64,000 nt of DNA from Pseudoalteromonas lipolytica (GCF_001306915.1 NZ_LJTC01000002.1:444108-508107), one strand, 5' to 3'. Shown: positions 16,021 to 26,179, numbered from the stretch's first letter. Notes: generated by a model from the letters alone, not told the origin. Made by a program: numbers and translations.

Positions 16021-17967
16021 TTATTCAGCTTTGTCATCAAGGCTTGTTTCATCCTTTTTTACTGAATCATCAGATTTAGTTTCATTAACTACAGGCTCAG
16101 CTTTCGCACTCGGCTTTTTATCGTCTGAACGGCGGTCATGAACATCACGTGGCTCACGTACAGGCTGACGTGCCATTAAGTCATCAATTTGACCCGCATC
16201 GATCGTCTCATACTTCATGAGTGCATCTTTCATTGCATGTAAGATATCAATGTTATCTTTAAGGATTTGCTCTGCACGTTGATAGTTACGGTCTGAGAAT
16301 AAACGAACTTCGCTGTCGATAACTTTTGCTGTTTCATCAGACATGCTCATAGCACGGCTACCGCCGCCACCCATGTACATTTCGTTTTGATCTTCAGCGT
16401 AAAGTAACGGACCAAGTTTTTCACTTAGACCCCATTGGGTAACCATTTTACGAGCAATATCTGTTGCACGTTCAATATCGTTACTTGCACCAGTTGTCAC
16501 TTTATCTTCACCGTAGATAAGTGCTTCAGCGATACGACCACCGTAAAGACTCGAGATCATTGACTCTAATAGCTCTTTTGAATGGCTTACACGATCTTGC
16601 TCAGGCAGGTACATAGTGACACCTAAAGCACGACCACGAGGAATGATAGACACTTTATACACTGGATCATGTTCAGGCACCATGCGACCAACAATCGCGT
16701 GACCCGCTTCATGGTAAGCAGTCATTTCTTTTTCCTGCTCACTCATCACCATGGTCTTGCGCTCTGCGCCCATCATGATTTTATCTTTTGCAGCGTCAAA
16801 TTCTGCCATGCTTACAACGCGTTTGTTACCACGGGCTGCATATAAAGCGGCTTCGTTAACTAAGTTTGCAAGGTCAGCACCAGAGAAACCAGGTGTACCA
16901 CGTGCAATTACCGCAGCTTCAACGTTGTCACCTAATGGCACTTTACGCATGTGAACTTTAAGGATTTGTTCACGGCCTCGAATATCAGGAAGACCAACAA
17001 CAACTTGACGGTCAAAACGGCCAGGACGTAATAGCGCAGGGTCTAATACATCAGGGCGGTTCGTTGCAGCGATAACGATAATACCTTCATTACCTTCAAA
17101 GCCGTCCATTTCTACAAGCATCTGATTTAGCGTTTGCTCACGCTCATCGTGACCACCACCCATCCCAGCGCCACGTTTACGGCCTACTGCATCGATTTCA
17201 TCAATAAAGATGATACAAGGTGCTGCTTTTTTAGCTTGCTCGAACATGTCACGTACACGTGATGCACCAACACCAACAAACATTTCTACGAAATCAGAGC
17301 CTGAAATTGTGAAAAACGGCACTTTAGCTTCACCAGCTACCGCTTTAGCTAGTAATGTTTTACCTGTACCAGGAGGACCAACCATCAACACACCTTTCGG
17401 GATGCTACCACCTAGCTTTTGGAATTTTGATGGGTCACGTAAGAAGTCTACAAGTTCAGTTACATCTTCTTTCGCTTCGTCACAACCAGCAACATCAGCA
17501 AACGTTGTTTTAACTTGGTCTTCACTCATCAGGCGCGCTTTACTCTTACCGAAAGACATCGCGCCTTTACCGCCACCACCTTGCATTTGACGCATGAAGA
17601 AAATCCACACACCAATAAGCAGTAACATCGGGAACCAAGAGATTAAAATGCTGGCGAGGAATGACTGCTCTTCTGGCTTAACGCCTTTGACATTAACGTT
17701 GCTTTTTAAAAGATCATTCAAGATGTCTTTATCATACATAGGCATGATGGTTTGAAAGCGCTCACCATTTGTTTTAGTACCAGTAATCGTACCAGTGGTG
17801 CTTTCAATTGAGACTTCTTGGATAGCGCCACTGCGAGCGTCGCTAACAAATTGAGTGTAACTTGTTTGGCGATCTGCCTGATCACCACCATTAAAGCTCT
17901 GGAACACTGACATTAGCACTACTGCAATGACCAGCCAGAGTATTAGATTTTTCGCCATATCGCTCAA
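16021..17967 (-). CDS. ftsH: ATP-dependent zinc metalloprotease FtsH
   Basis: FtsH is a membrane-anchored AAA+ protease that degrades misfolded membrane proteins and regulators such as LpxC. The 648-residue protein has a first membrane helix ([16 protein letters not shown]), a periplasmic domain, a second helix ([18 protein letters not shown]), the AAA module (GPPGTGKT at 197-204, [31 protein letters not shown]) and zinc site HEAGH near 420. The TTG codon at 17967 has AGAGG eight bases upstream, whereas the ATG at 17958 is too far from it, so a TTG start is preferred. It follows rlmE, as in E. coli. Confidence 0.96.
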   Translation of the reverse strand: MSDMAKNLILWLVIAVVLMSVFQSFNGGDQADRQTSYTQFVSDARSGAIQEVSIESTTGTITGTKTNGERFQTIMPMYDKDILNDLLKSNVNVKGVKPEEQSFLASILISWFPMLLLIGVWIFFMRQMQGGGGKGAMSFGKSKARLMSEDQVKTTFADVAGCDEAKEDVTELVDFLRDPSKFQKLGGSIPKGVLMVGPPGTGKTLLAKAVAGEAKVPFFTISGSDFVEMFVGVGASRVRDMFEQAKKAAPCIIFIDEIDAVGRKRGAGMGGGHDEREQTLNQMLVEMDGFEGNEGIIVIAATNRPDVLDPALLRPGRFDRQVVVGLPDIRGREQILKVHMRKVPLGDNVEAAVIARGTPGFSGADLANLVNEAALYAARGNKRVVSMAEFDAAKDKIMMGAERKTMVMSEQEKEMTAYHEAGHAIVGRMVPEHDPVYKVSIIPRGRALGVTMYLPEQDRVSHSKELLESMISSLYGGRIAEALIYGEDKVTTGASNDIERATDIARKMVTQWGLSEKLGPLLYAEDQNEMYMGGGGSRAMSMSDETAKVIDSEVRLFSDRNYQRAEQILKDNIDILHAMKDALMKYETIDAGQIDDLMARQPVREPRDVHDRRSDDKKPSAKAEPVVNETKSDDSVKKDETSLDDKAE

Positions 17968-18024
17968 GGAGTTAACCTCTTGTATCCAATTAATTTAAAT
18001 TCAACTTAACGCAGCACAACTGTA

Positions 18025-18654
18025 CTACAGTTTGTAACCTGTCGCCACTATATATACTTCCCGAGAGCGGGCACGTGACGCATCGGGCTTTCTAATTTTC
18101 ACTGCTTTAAAGCTATTACGTACTTCTTGTAAGTATTGATCAAATCCTTCACCTTGGAAGACTTTGACACAAAACGCACCATTTTTCTTTAAAACTTGGT
18201 GACACATATCTAATGCTAATTCGACTAAATACATACTTCCCGCTTGGTCCACTGATGTATTACCACTCATATTGGGTGCCATATCAGAAAAAACTACATC
18301 AACATTTTTTCCGTCAATACGTGTTAATAGTGCATCAAGTACCGCTTCTTCACGAAAGTCACCTTGCAAGAAATCAACACCTGCTAAGGAATCCATAGGC
18401 AAGATATCACAAGCAATAACCTGACCTTTATCACCAACCTTTTCAGCTAAATACTGTGACCAACTTCCTGGCGCAGCACCTAAATCAACCACCGTCATCG
18501 ATGGTTTGATTAATTTATCTTTGTTTTGAATTTCGTCTAATTTGAATACCGCACGAGAGCGCCAACCTTTCTTTTGCGCTTCGTGAACATAAGGATCGTC
18601 GAAATGTTCCTTCAGCCAACGCTTAGAACTGGCTGAATGTTTTTTATTTGCCAT
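18025..18654 (-). CDS. rlmE: 23S rRNA 2'-O-methyltransferase (U2552)
   Basis: RlmE (FtsJ/RrmJ) methylates U2552 in the A loop of 23S rRNA late in 50S assembly. The 209-residue Rossmann methyltransferase shows the SAM motif [13 protein letters not shown], the acidic DILPMD strand end, [12 protein letters not shown] and [12 protein letters not shown], which carry the catalytic Lys-Asp-Lys-Glu set. It precedes ftsH by 57 bases and is divergent from yhbY, another 50S assembly factor; the same arrangement occurs in E. coli. Confidence 0.97.
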   Translation of the reverse strand: MANKKHSASSKRWLKEHFDDPYVHEAQKKGWRSRAVFKLDEIQNKDKLIKPSMTVVDLGAAPGSWSQYLAEKVGDKGQVIACDILPMDSLAGVDFLQGDFREEAVLDALLTRIDGKNVDVVFSDMAPNMSGNTSVDQAGSMYLVELALDMCHQVLKKNGAFCVKVFQGEGFDQYLQEVRNSFKAVKIRKPDASRARSREVYIVATGYKL

Positions 18655-18740
18655 AAAATTAATACGTAACTAATTAGTAATATTCTCTAGATGGCGTTAG
18701 AATACCCTTAATTCAAGCCATATTCAGCAAAATTTGTAAC

Positions 18741-19040
18741 ATGATGAAATTATCGAACAAACAAAAGCAGTTTTTAAAAGGCCAAGCGCACAGTTTAAAA
18801 CCTGTTGTATTACTTGGTGCAAACGGATTAACCGAAGGCGTTTTAGTTGAAATCGAAAGCGCTCTTGAAATCCATGAGTTAATCAAAGTTAAAGTTCCTA
18901 CAGATGAACGTGAAACTAAAACATTGATTTTTGATGCAATTGTTCGCGAGACAGGCGCAACAAAACTACAAACAATTGGTCATACAATTGTACTGTATCG
19001 TCAAAGCGAAGAGAAAAAGATTCAATTACCGCGCGGTTAA
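18741..19040 (+). CDS. yhbY: Ribosome assembly RNA-binding protein YhbY
   Basis: This 99-residue CRM-domain protein associates with pre-50S particles. It opens with KLSNKQKQFLKGQAHSLKPVV, has the GANGLTEGV loop equivalent to the CRM GxxG motif, and ends with VLYRQSEEKK. The gene starts ATGATG with no strong ribosome site, so either Met may be used. It is divergent from rlmE with 86 bases between and has its own terminator. Confidence 0.95.
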   Translation: MMKLSNKQKQFLKGQAHSLKPVVLLGANGLTEGVLVEIESALEIHELIKVKVPTDERETKTLIFDAIVRETGATKLQTIGHTIVLYRQSEEKKIQLPRG

Positions 19041-19066
19041 TCCTGCCTTGTGGAGTTTCGAATCAG

Positions 19067-19096
19067 AAAAAGCCAGCAAATTTGCTGGCTTTTTTG
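19067..19096 (+). terminator. Terminator after yhbY
   Basis: The palindrome AGCCAGC-AAATTT-GCTGGCT is flanked by A4 and a run of T residues. It is a clear intrinsic terminator. Confidence 0.9.
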
Positions 19097-19146
19097 TAGG
19101 CAAAAATAATTTTCCATTAATTTGTAACTAAACTTTTTTACCTAAG

Positions 19147-20295
19147 CTATTTTTGCTCTCGCGTGAATTTAAGAACCCGATTGATAAACTCGGTAGTAAG
19201 CTCGTTAATTAACCCAGTTTCGGCATTAAGAACTAAGCTAAACCCGATGTTTAGATGCGGAAATACAACAATATCGCTGCGATAACCTTGTACCCAACCG
19301 CTATGGTAGTAAAGCACTTCATCATCATAATCATAAACACGCCAACCTAATCCATAATAAGCATCTTTTACATGTTCACGCCAAACCCTACGACGAGTTT
19401 CTTTTTTAGTATGTGTGTAAGGGCGGGTTTGTTTGATCAATGCCTCGAGTGGTAATACGTCAGGGTATTGCCCTAACTGTGCATTCAACCAAATCGCCAT
19501 GTCATTTGCGCTGGCGTTCACTCCTGCAGCCGCAGGCACTTTATAATAGTTTTTCTTCAAGCGTGATGTATACCATCGTTTTCTGCCGCGCACATGAGGG
19601 TGAGCATAATTATCATCTTTCACCATCCCCTCAAAACCAACACTCGCATCCGCCATTTTTAATGGTGCAAAAATATACTCCGAAATCCAGTGTGAGTAAT
19701 CCATCTGTGTTGATTGATAAATCACAGAATCAATCAAGCTAAACATCACATTTTGATAACCGTAACATTCACTTGGTTTGCAGATAGGCTCAACAGTCAA
19801 TAGCCGCTCGACAATATCTGGGTAGCTCATACGCGACTCAATTAGGTTATCGTATGCGTTAGGTACCAAGCCACTAGAGTGACTCAATATGTGATAAATT
19901 TTTAAGTCATCTTTATAAGCAGTATTAGCAAAAGCAGGAATAAACTTACTGATAGGGTCATCAATATTAAACTCCCCTTGTGCTGCCAGTTTAGCGGTTA
20001 ATGAACCCGCAAAGGTTTTTGAGACGGATGCCAATCGAAAGCGGGTATGTTTATCGACTCTGCGGCCTTTTTCTATTTTTGTTCGACCAATACCGTTAAT
20101 AAAATCATCATGACCAATATTTACAATTGCCAATGAGCCACCTGGGATCCCTTTACTTTTTAGTTTTCGGGTGAGGTGTTTATTATAATCAGCAACGAAT
20201 GTTTGCCATTGCTTATCACTCGAAGCAGCTTCACCACTAACAAAAAGCAGTGTTAAAGAAAAAAGAAAGGAAATTAAAAATAAGCTGTACTTCAT
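19147..20295 (-). CDS. Serine hydrolase, class C beta-lactamase-like (PF00144)
   Basis: This 382-residue exported protein has a signal peptide (YSLFLISFLFSLTLLFVSGEA). It carries the penicillin-binding-protein triad in order: Ser90-V-S-Lys93 in RLASVSKTF, Tyr180-Q-N182 in CYGYQN, and His331-Ser-Gly333 in YYHSGWVQGYRS, which replaces the KTG of true beta-lactamases. Family members include esterases, D-aminopeptidases and penicillin-recognising enzymes, so antibiotic resistance should not be assumed. Two cysteines at about 172 and 177 may form a disulfide. It is a stand-alone gene. Confidence 0.88.
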   Translation of the reverse strand: MKYSLFLISFLFSLTLLFVSGEAASSDKQWQTFVADYNKHLTRKLKSKGIPGGSLAIVNIGHDDFINGIGRTKIEKGRRVDKHTRFRLASVSKTFAGSLTAKLAAQGEFNIDDPISKFIPAFANTAYKDDLKIYHILSHSSGLVPNAYDNLIESRMSYPDIVERLLTVEPICKPSECYGYQNVMFSLIDSVIYQSTQMDYSHWISEYIFAPLKMADASVGFEGMVKDDNYAHPHVRGRKRWYTSRLKKNYYKVPAAAGVNASANDMAIWLNAQLGQYPDVLPLEALIKQTRPYTHTKKETRRRVWREHVKDAYYGLGWRVYDYDDEVLYYHSGWVQGYRSDIVVFPHLNIGFSLVLNAETGLINELTTEFINRVLKFTREQK

Positions 20296-20410
20296 TATTT
20301 ATTTTTTTAAGTCTGTTTAGGAAGTTTCTTATAACATAATATCATGAACTTTTGCCTCGACTAACGTACAATACGCTTAATCTTAATTATTTATGGGTAG
20401 ATTATTTTTT

Positions 20411-21217
20411 ATGCGCTTATTCGTGCTTTTATTTTTTGTTTTAATTTCAGTCGGTTGCGCCCTTAAACCAGAGCCAGCGCCGTTACTTACAATGCCAAAA
20501 AAACCGAGCTTACAGAGCCAGCGTTTTCAAGTTGAGTATCAAACAGAGCATGCATCACCTAAAGTAAAATCGGTACAGCTACCAGCTCATACAGTAAGTA
20601 AAAATCAAACCGTCATGATAGTTGCCGACAAAACCAGTGTCACAGATACACTGTACTCTCAACTAACTGAGGCACTTATAGCTAAGCAGTTAAAAGTCGT
20701 AGCCGAAAGCGCACAAGCAGATTATACCCTATCTATCCATCAGCTTGATCTTGAGCTTATTGAAGAAACAGAATACCAATTGGTGAAACCCAAAAAGCCA
20801 CTTTCTTTATTCGATGAAGTCGCCAAGCAATACCCTGTTCAACAATGTGCGACTATTTTAGGCCAAGTAAGTATGCGTTTAACTCATAGAAAAACCGGTG
20901 ATGTCGTGTGGTTTGCAAAATCGTCAATTGATAGCGCAAGCTTTCACCGCGAGCCGCTAATCTACAGCTTTGAGCAACAACAACTAATAAAGAATGAACT
21001 TGAAGTAGCCAGTTTTGTGCATGAGCAAAATTCAGAGCAAGCACGTATGGCACGTGTGAATAAAGACGTGACGATACCTGAGTATCAGACCATTACACGC
21101 ATGGACATGTTAAAAAAAGAACAAGGCCCGTGTACCCGTACTGAAGTTAGTGCTCTTACGCCTATGATGCAATACTATCTTAGCAGTATCTTAATCGATA
21201 AAATCAAAGTTCAATAA
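20411..21217 (+). CDS. Putative lipoprotein, unknown family
   Basis: This 268-residue protein begins with a lipoprotein signal (MRLFVLLFFVLISVGC, lipobox SVGC). A start six codons upstream (20393) is also possible, as neither has a clear ribosome site. The mature part has a proline-rich linker, then a region resembling the alpha/beta fold of periplasmic proteins that sum divergent strands (QTVMIVADKTSVTDTLYSQL, KVVAESAQADYTLSIHQLDL, VSMRLTHRKTGDVVWFAKS). Two cysteines occur at QQCATIL and GPCTRTE. I do not recognise the family. It lies upstream of the MipA cassette but is separated from it by a hairpin. Confidence 0.75.
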   Translation: MRLFVLLFFVLISVGCALKPEPAPLLTMPKKPSLQSQRFQVEYQTEHASPKVKSVQLPAHTVSKNQTVMIVADKTSVTDTLYSQLTEALIAKQLKVVAESAQADYTLSIHQLDLELIEETEYQLVKPKKPLSLFDEVAKQYPVQQCATILGQVSMRLTHRKTGDVVWFAKSSIDSASFHREPLIYSFEQQQLIKNELEVASFVHEQNSEQARMARVNKDVTIPEYQTITRMDMLKKEQGPCTRTEVSALTPMMQYYLSSILIDKIKVQ

Positions 21218-21225
21218 GTAACTTT

Positions 21226-21255
21226 CGCTGTTTGTCTGCCCATAGGCAAACAGCG
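21226..21255 (+). terminator. Hairpin after the lipoprotein gene
   Basis: The 9-bp stem CGCTGTTTG / CAAACAGCG has an inner GCC/GGC pairing. There is no T-run behind it, so termination is only likely. Confidence 0.45.
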
Positions 21256-21380
21256 CCCTTCACTATCTCCTCAACATCATTTCATTCGTCTGTTGCTACA
21301 TTTTTTTACAGATTACAGGAACTCATTAACAATATACTATATGCTATTACCCTTTCTTACAGACAGACAAGGAAGCCACG

Positions 21381-22220
21381 TTGCGAGCTCAAAGTACCCT
21401 ATTTTTAATATGTTTAACCTTGCTAAGTACCCCAAGCCTAGCAAGTAATCGCTATTATGCCGACAATACACTAGAGCCTAGCCAAGGCTTTGCATGGGAC
21501 TGGGGCATAGGCGCTGGGTATTACATTGAAGACTCGTATCTAATAGGCATGGACTCTTACAATGATGGCTTTGAACCAGATATTCACCTTGCCATTACTT
21601 ACAACAATTTTTACCTTGATTATGATCAAAGCCAACTTAGTGGTGGTTTGACTCTGGGTTATAGTGTTATCGACAAATTTGAATGGGGCTTAGACCTAGT
21701 AGGCACAAATGTTCAATCTGGTTTTGATGATACAGGCTTAACTTTTTACGGTGACGAAGTCATCGCAGAACTCGAAGGTATAAAAAGCCGTAATTATGAT
21801 TTTGATGTTGGCCTTCGCCTATCACGCCGTTTCGAAAACTCACAAATCTCATTTGAGTATTTACATGATGTTTCTGGTACCCACAACGGCTGGGTGATGA
21901 ATTCATTTTTTAGTCAGATTATCCCTTGGCGAAATTGGGAGTTCCGCTCTGGTGTTGGCTTAAGTGCTTACTCTAATGATTTTACTGACTATTACTTTGG
22001 AATTTCACCATCAGAATCTTTATTAACACGCCCTGTCTATGATCCTGATACCTCGTACAGTTTAATTTTTGAATTCCATGCTGAATACCCTATAAATAGG
22101 CATTGGGTGTTTCTAACTGGCTGGCTTTCAACCTGGTTTTCTAAAGACATTCATCAAAGCCCAATTATTTCGCAAGAGTATCAGCATAAAGCCAAGGTAG
22201 GCGTGCGTTATGTTTTTTAA
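21381..22220 (+). CDS. MipA/OmpV family outer-membrane protein (cassette A)
   Basis: This 279-residue protein has a signal peptide cut after SLAS and a beta-barrel-like remainder rich in alternating aromatic and polar residues, ending in VGVRYVF with the C-terminal Phe of outer-membrane barrels. The order GFAWDWGIGAGYY, then FEPDIHLAITYNNFYLDY, then SFEYLHDVSGTHNG fits MipA/OmpV. E. coli MipA binds the murein hydrolase MltA and PBP1B. TTG at 21381 follows AAGGAAG. The next gene overlaps by 11 bases, and a second homologous cassette lies at 30254-33490. Confidence 0.88.
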   Translation: MRAQSTLFLICLTLLSTPSLASNRYYADNTLEPSQGFAWDWGIGAGYYIEDSYLIGMDSYNDGFEPDIHLAITYNNFYLDYDQSQLSGGLTLGYSVIDKFEWGLDLVGTNVQSGFDDTGLTFYGDEVIAELEGIKSRNYDFDVGLRLSRRFENSQISFEYLHDVSGTHNGWVMNSFFSQIIPWRNWEFRSGVGLSAYSNDFTDYYFGISPSESLLTRPVYDPDTSYSLIFEFHAEYPINRHWVFLTGWLSTWFSKDIHQSPIISQEYQHKAKVGVRYVF

Positions 22221-22599
22221 GTATTGTGTAACGTTAACAATATTATTTGCAAAACCCGTGTTTGCCCAAGATCAAGCAAATACAGATAATGCGTTAGTTG
22301 CATTGCCTGATACATGCGTAGCCTTACGTGAAGGTAGAAATTGCTTTGCCGAGGTGGATATAACCTGGCAACAACATAATACTGGCAATTACTGCTTACG
22401 CAACGCTCAAAGTAAGCACATCATGCAATGCTGGTTAATGCAACAAAAAGGGCTATTTAGATACCAGTTTGATTCTGCTGAAAGTATTGGTTTCGAGCTA
22501 ATAAATAGTAATAACGGTAAAGTTGTCGCAAGCACCGAAATACAATTGCAATGGGTCTATAAAAATCGTCAGAAGAAACGACGCTGGCGATTGTTTTAA
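22210..22599 (+). CDS. DUF3019 periplasmic protein (cassette A)
   Basis: This 129-residue exported protein has a signal peptide (YCVTLTILFAKPVFAQ). Four cysteines are spaced C-x8-C-x16-C-x11-CW (TCVALREGRNC ... NYC ... QCW), suggesting two disulfides in a compact beta domain. The C-terminus is strongly basic and ends in Phe (KKRRWRLF). It overlaps the MipA gene and precedes the response regulator by 13 bases, so it belongs to one operon. The molecular function of DUF3019 is not known to me; a periplasmic co-sensor for the kinase is inferred from position. Confidence 0.85.
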   Translation: MFFKYCVTLTILFAKPVFAQDQANTDNALVALPDTCVALREGRNCFAEVDITWQQHNTGNYCLRNAQSKHIMQCWLMQQKGLFRYQFDSAESIGFELINSNNGKVVASTEIQLQWVYKNRQKKRRWRLF

Positions 22600-22612
22600 C
22601 TAGGAGTGAATA

Positions 22613-23320
22613 ATGGAACATTATGGGACCATCTTATTGGTTGAAGATGATATATCTCTTGCCAACTGGGTTGCAGAATATTTAATCGAACAAGGCTACC
22701 AAACAACACTATGTCAACGCGGTGACCAAGTTGTTGAGCAAGTACGTAAAACAAACCCAGACTTGGTTTTGTTAGATATTATGCTACCAGGACAAGACGG
22801 TATTAGTGTGTGCCGAGACTTAAGGCAGTTTTATCAAGCCCCAATTATTATGCTAACCGCTCGTGATGATGAAATGGATGAAGTGATTGGCCTTGAAGTG
22901 GGTGCAAGCGATTATATGATGAAGCCCGTTCGTCCCCGTGCATTATTAGCACGTATTAAAGCGGCACTGCGCTCTAAAACTGATACGCAAGAGTCAACAG
23001 CCAACTCTGAACTAATAAATGTGGGTAAGTTATCAATTAATACTGAATCACGTACCGTTTACTTGGCAGATGAAGAAGTTCATATTTCAAGTGCTGAATA
23101 CCTTCTACTCCATTACTTAGCAAGTAATGCAGGCCAAGTTGTATCCCGCGACTCTGTGTTTAAAGCGACGAAAGGTCGAGAGTATGATGGCTTAGACAGA
23201 AGTGTGGATGTGCTCATTTCATCGTTACGTAAAAAATTTAATGATGACCCACAACACCCTGAAAAAATTAAAACCATCTGGGGCAAAGGCTATTTACTTG
23301 TTGCCACGGCATGGCAATAG
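22613..23320 (+). CDS. OmpR-family response regulator, RstA-like (cassette A)
   Basis: This 235-residue regulator has an N-terminal receiver with the acidic pair in LLVEDDISL, phosphoacceptor Asp in LVLLDIMLPGQDG (about residue 55), the Thr in MLTARDD and Lys in YMMKPVRPR. A winged-helix domain follows with YDGLDRSVDVLISSLRKKF and the ending TIWGKGYLLVATAW. The DGLDRSVDV block and closing ...AW are like E. coli RstA. ATG follows AGGAG. The kinase gene begins 12 bases downstream. Confidence 0.93.
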   Translation: MEHYGTILLVEDDISLANWVAEYLIEQGYQTTLCQRGDQVVEQVRKTNPDLVLLDIMLPGQDGISVCRDLRQFYQAPIIMLTARDDEMDEVIGLEVGASDYMMKPVRPRALLARIKAALRSKTDTQESTANSELINVGKLSINTESRTVYLADEEVHISSAEYLLLHYLASNAGQVVSRDSVFKATKGREYDGLDRSVDVLISSLRKKFNDDPQHPEKIKTIWGKGYLLVATAWQ

Positions 23321-23332
23321 CATTGAGCGCCT

Positions 23333-24622
23333 GTGAAAAAGTTTTATCTTTCGCTACTTGGTAGTGCTTTACTTTCAATCATTGTTTTGGGTTGGCTAAT
23401 TGATGCTTTCAGTCAGCAAACCCAAGCTCCTCAAGATGTGTTTTCTAGCGAAACACAAATGATTAAAGGTTTTGCAAAACAAATCGCCAAGCTTGACGCT
23501 AAACAGCGCGAGCAAGCTATCACGGATATTAATCAAGACTTTGCAGTGCAACTTGAGTATCGCCCGACGCAATCGCTTGCGCTACCTCATTCATTGTTAG
23601 CACAAATGACCCAACCTAGCGGTCTGATCCTCGAAGATCAACAAGGCTACTATTTACTTTATAGTGAAGCCGCTTTAGGCACGCACCACTTAAAAATGCG
23701 TTTAGATAAAGACTTAACACACGAACAAGGCAACGATGTGTTACTCACCTTGTTGTTCTACGCTGGGTTATGCGTATTTATGGGCTTTATCATTGCGCCA
23801 CTAGCCAAGCGTTTAACCGTTTTAAACGAAGCAGCAAAACGCTTTGCCAAAGGCGATTTAAAAAGTCGTATTCACTTATCTCATTTTACCTATATCAAAG
23901 ATGTTGAGCTAACATTCAACCGTATGGCTAGCCAAATTGAAAAACTGCTTGATGAGAATAAGTTGATGGCATCGAGTTTATCTCACGATATTCGCACACC
24001 TATCGCCTGCTTGCGGTTTGGTCTTGAAGCAGCGCAAGATTGTAGTAGTGAAGAAAAGCGCCTAGAGTATCTTGCTCGCATGGAAAACGACTTAGATCAA
24101 ATGGAGTCAATGCTAAAGAGTTATCTGGCATTTGCTACCCTTGAGCAAAAAGCGAATCAATTGACCTTCAATCATTCTGATTTAGAAACCTACATCCTTA
24201 CACTCATTCATCAAATTGAACCTAAAGTAGAACAACATGGCTTACGCATTAATCACCGCGTTGAAGGCGAAGATATTTGTGCTGATTTGCACTGGTTAGC
24301 TCGGGCCATTGTTAATTTATTAAGTAATGCTTGCGACTTTGCTGAATCTGAAATTTTACTCAGTGCAACCAGTACCAGTGAACTCGTTACCATAAAGGTT
24401 GAAGATGACGGCCCGGGTGTCAGCGAACAAAACTGGCAAAAAGTATTTAGTCCATTTTTCCAAGAACAAACACATCGAAATCGGGATGGAGAAAGCTACG
24501 GGCTAGGTTTAGCCATTGTCGCTAAAGTTGCTGACTGGCACCACGGCACCGTCAGCGTTACAAAGAGCGAACAGCTCAGAGGCGCGTGTTTTACTCTTTC
24601 AATTCAAAATAAAAGCCTTTAA
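23333..24622 (+). CDS. Sensor histidine kinase, RstB-like (cassette A)
   Basis: This 429-residue membrane kinase has a first helix (LSLLGSALLSIIVLGWLI), a periplasmic sensor of about 110 residues, a second helix (DVLLTLLFYAGLCVFMGFII), HAMP, H-box SSLSHDIRTPIACLRFG (phosphorylated His near 219), N-box NLLSNACDFAE, and G boxes VEDDGPGVS and YGLGLAIVAKV. It starts with GTG. Together with the upstream regulator it makes a complete two-component pair. The periplasmic domain is too small for a Cache fold and may read the MipA or DUF3019 partner (inference). Confidence 0.93.
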   Translation: MKKFYLSLLGSALLSIIVLGWLIDAFSQQTQAPQDVFSSETQMIKGFAKQIAKLDAKQREQAITDINQDFAVQLEYRPTQSLALPHSLLAQMTQPSGLILEDQQGYYLLYSEAALGTHHLKMRLDKDLTHEQGNDVLLTLLFYAGLCVFMGFIIAPLAKRLTVLNEAAKRFAKGDLKSRIHLSHFTYIKDVELTFNRMASQIEKLLDENKLMASSLSHDIRTPIACLRFGLEAAQDCSSEEKRLEYLARMENDLDQMESMLKSYLAFATLEQKANQLTFNHSDLETYILTLIHQIEPKVEQHGLRINHRVEGEDICADLHWLARAIVNLLSNACDFAESEILLSATSTSELVTIKVEDDGPGVSEQNWQKVFSPFFQEQTHRNRDGESYGLGLAIVAKVADWHHGTVSVTKSEQLRGACFTLSIQNKSL

Positions 24623-24795
24623 ACATGTTTCAATTACGTTAATTGTCTCGTATTGTAGAGAACAATTGCACGAAATGTACGCTGACTTCAAAGATAACAA
24701 TATATAGAACGAATTTGACCTAGATTAACCCTTTTTATTTAGCGTTAATTAAAGTAGATTGTCAGCGCCGTCACAAATAGAGAAGTAACAATAAT

Positions 24796-26148
24796 ATGAG
24801 CGCATCACGTGGGGAGTTCAGCTCCCGCTTTGGATTTATTATGGCTGCAGCAGGCTCTGCTGTTGGCTTAGGAAATATTTGGGGTTTCCCAACACAAACT
24901 GCAAGTAATGGCGGTGCCGCATTTTTAGTGGCTTATTTAGTGTTAGCATTTTGTCTTGCTTATCCTGCTTTAATGGCTGAGTTAGTGATTGGTCGTCATG
25001 GTCAAGCTAATGCAGTTACTTCACTTCGAAAAGTAACAAATCAAGCATGGCAAAAAAAGTTTGCCTTCATAGTTGGCTTTGGCGGTATTATTTGTGCGGG
25101 CCTAATCCTAAGCTTCTATGCGATAGTGGCTGGCTGGATGCTGAGCGCTACACTTGAACCCGCAGCACAATTAGTGGGGCAAGAGCAAGCTAGCAGTTGG
25201 CTTAGTGAGCAGTCACTATCAAGAAACCTTATATTTACTGCTACATTTATTATTTTAACCGTTGCGATTATCTCTAAAGGCGTCGAAAACGGCATTGAAA
25301 AATGGTCGAAGCGCTTAATGCCTGCCCTGTTAGGTATTTTGTTTATGCTGATCATCTATGTAATGACTCAAGATGGCGCAATGGCAGGCCTAAAAGCGTA
25401 TTTAGTGCCAGACTTTTCATCGATTTTAAACCCTGAGTTATTAGTGAATGCGTTAGGGCAAGCATTTTTCTCACTATCGCTTGGTACCAGCGTAATGATC
25501 ATCTACGGCTCATACATCAGCAAAAAGGAGAACTTAGTATCGTTAGGCGCTTATGTGACTTTAATCGATGTGTTCATTGCATTTGTTGCCGGTTTACTTA
25601 TTATTCCTGCGATGTATGTAGCCCAGGCACAAGGTGTTGAGATTTTCTCTGCAGAAGGTGCACTACTTTCAGAAGATACCTTAGTATTCCAAGTGTTACC
25701 GGCGCTTTTCACCAGCATGGGTGATGTGGGTATTTTTGTTGGTTTTGCTTTTTTCGCGTTAATGAGTATTGCAGCATTAACGTCATCAATTTCGATGCTA
25801 GAAGCACCTGTTTCTTATGCTGTTGAACGTTTTGCGCTAAAGCGAGTACAAGCGACTTGGATCATTGGCGGTATTATTGCCCTTATCAGTTTTACAATTG
25901 TCTTTAACCTAGGCACCTTGTTTGGCTTTGTGATCACCTTAACAACTAAGATTGGTCAACCTATTCTAGGCTTAATGTGTTGTATTTTTGTTGGTTGGAT
26001 TTGGCATCGCGGGTCGTTACTAAAAGAAATTCAACAAGGGTGCCCAGAAGCTGCTAGTAGTTTCTTTTGGAAAGTATGGCCATGGTATATCAAGTTTATT
26101 TGCCCACTCGCCATTGCACTCGTATTCGCTAACTCTTTGTTAAGCTAG
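24796..26148 (+). CDS. Sodium-dependent transporter (SNF/NSS family)
   Basis: This 450-residue inner-membrane symporter has about eleven membrane segments. The N-terminal signature SRFGFIMAAAGSAVGLGNIWGFP holds the unwound helix 1 that binds sodium and substrate in LeuT-like proteins, and YPALMAELVIGRHG follows. Bacterial members take up amino acids or related amines with sodium. The short conserved N-terminus before the first helix (SASRGEFS) is typical. Substrate is unknown. It is monocistronic and convergent with the ElaA-like gene. Confidence 0.93.
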   Translation: MSASRGEFSSRFGFIMAAAGSAVGLGNIWGFPTQTASNGGAAFLVAYLVLAFCLAYPALMAELVIGRHGQANAVTSLRKVTNQAWQKKFAFIVGFGGIICAGLILSFYAIVAGWMLSATLEPAAQLVGQEQASSWLSEQSLSRNLIFTATFIILTVAIISKGVENGIEKWSKRLMPALLGILFMLIIYVMTQDGAMAGLKAYLVPDFSSILNPELLVNALGQAFFSLSLGTSVMIIYGSYISKKENLVSLGAYVTLIDVFIAFVAGLLIIPAMYVAQAQGVEIFSAEGALLSEDTLVFQVLPALFTSMGDVGIFVGFAFFALMSIAALTSSISMLEAPVSYAVERFALKRVQATWIIGGIIALISFTIVFNLGTLFGFVITLTTKIGQPILGLMCCIFVGWIWHRGSLLKEIQQGCPEAASSFFWKVWPWYIKFICPLAIALVFANSLLS

Positions 26149-26179
26149 TAAGCATTTATGTTTGAAGTGGCCCCATAGG

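Noticed and set aside
16751-17590. Plus-strand frames opposite ftsH
   Set aside because: They are shadows of the highly conserved AAA+ coding sequence; their products are low-complexity Ser/Pro/Ala-rich.
19147-20295. AmpC beta-lactamase resistance gene
   Set aside because: The KTG motif is replaced by HSG and overall features fit the broad serine-hydrolase family, so resistance is not supported.
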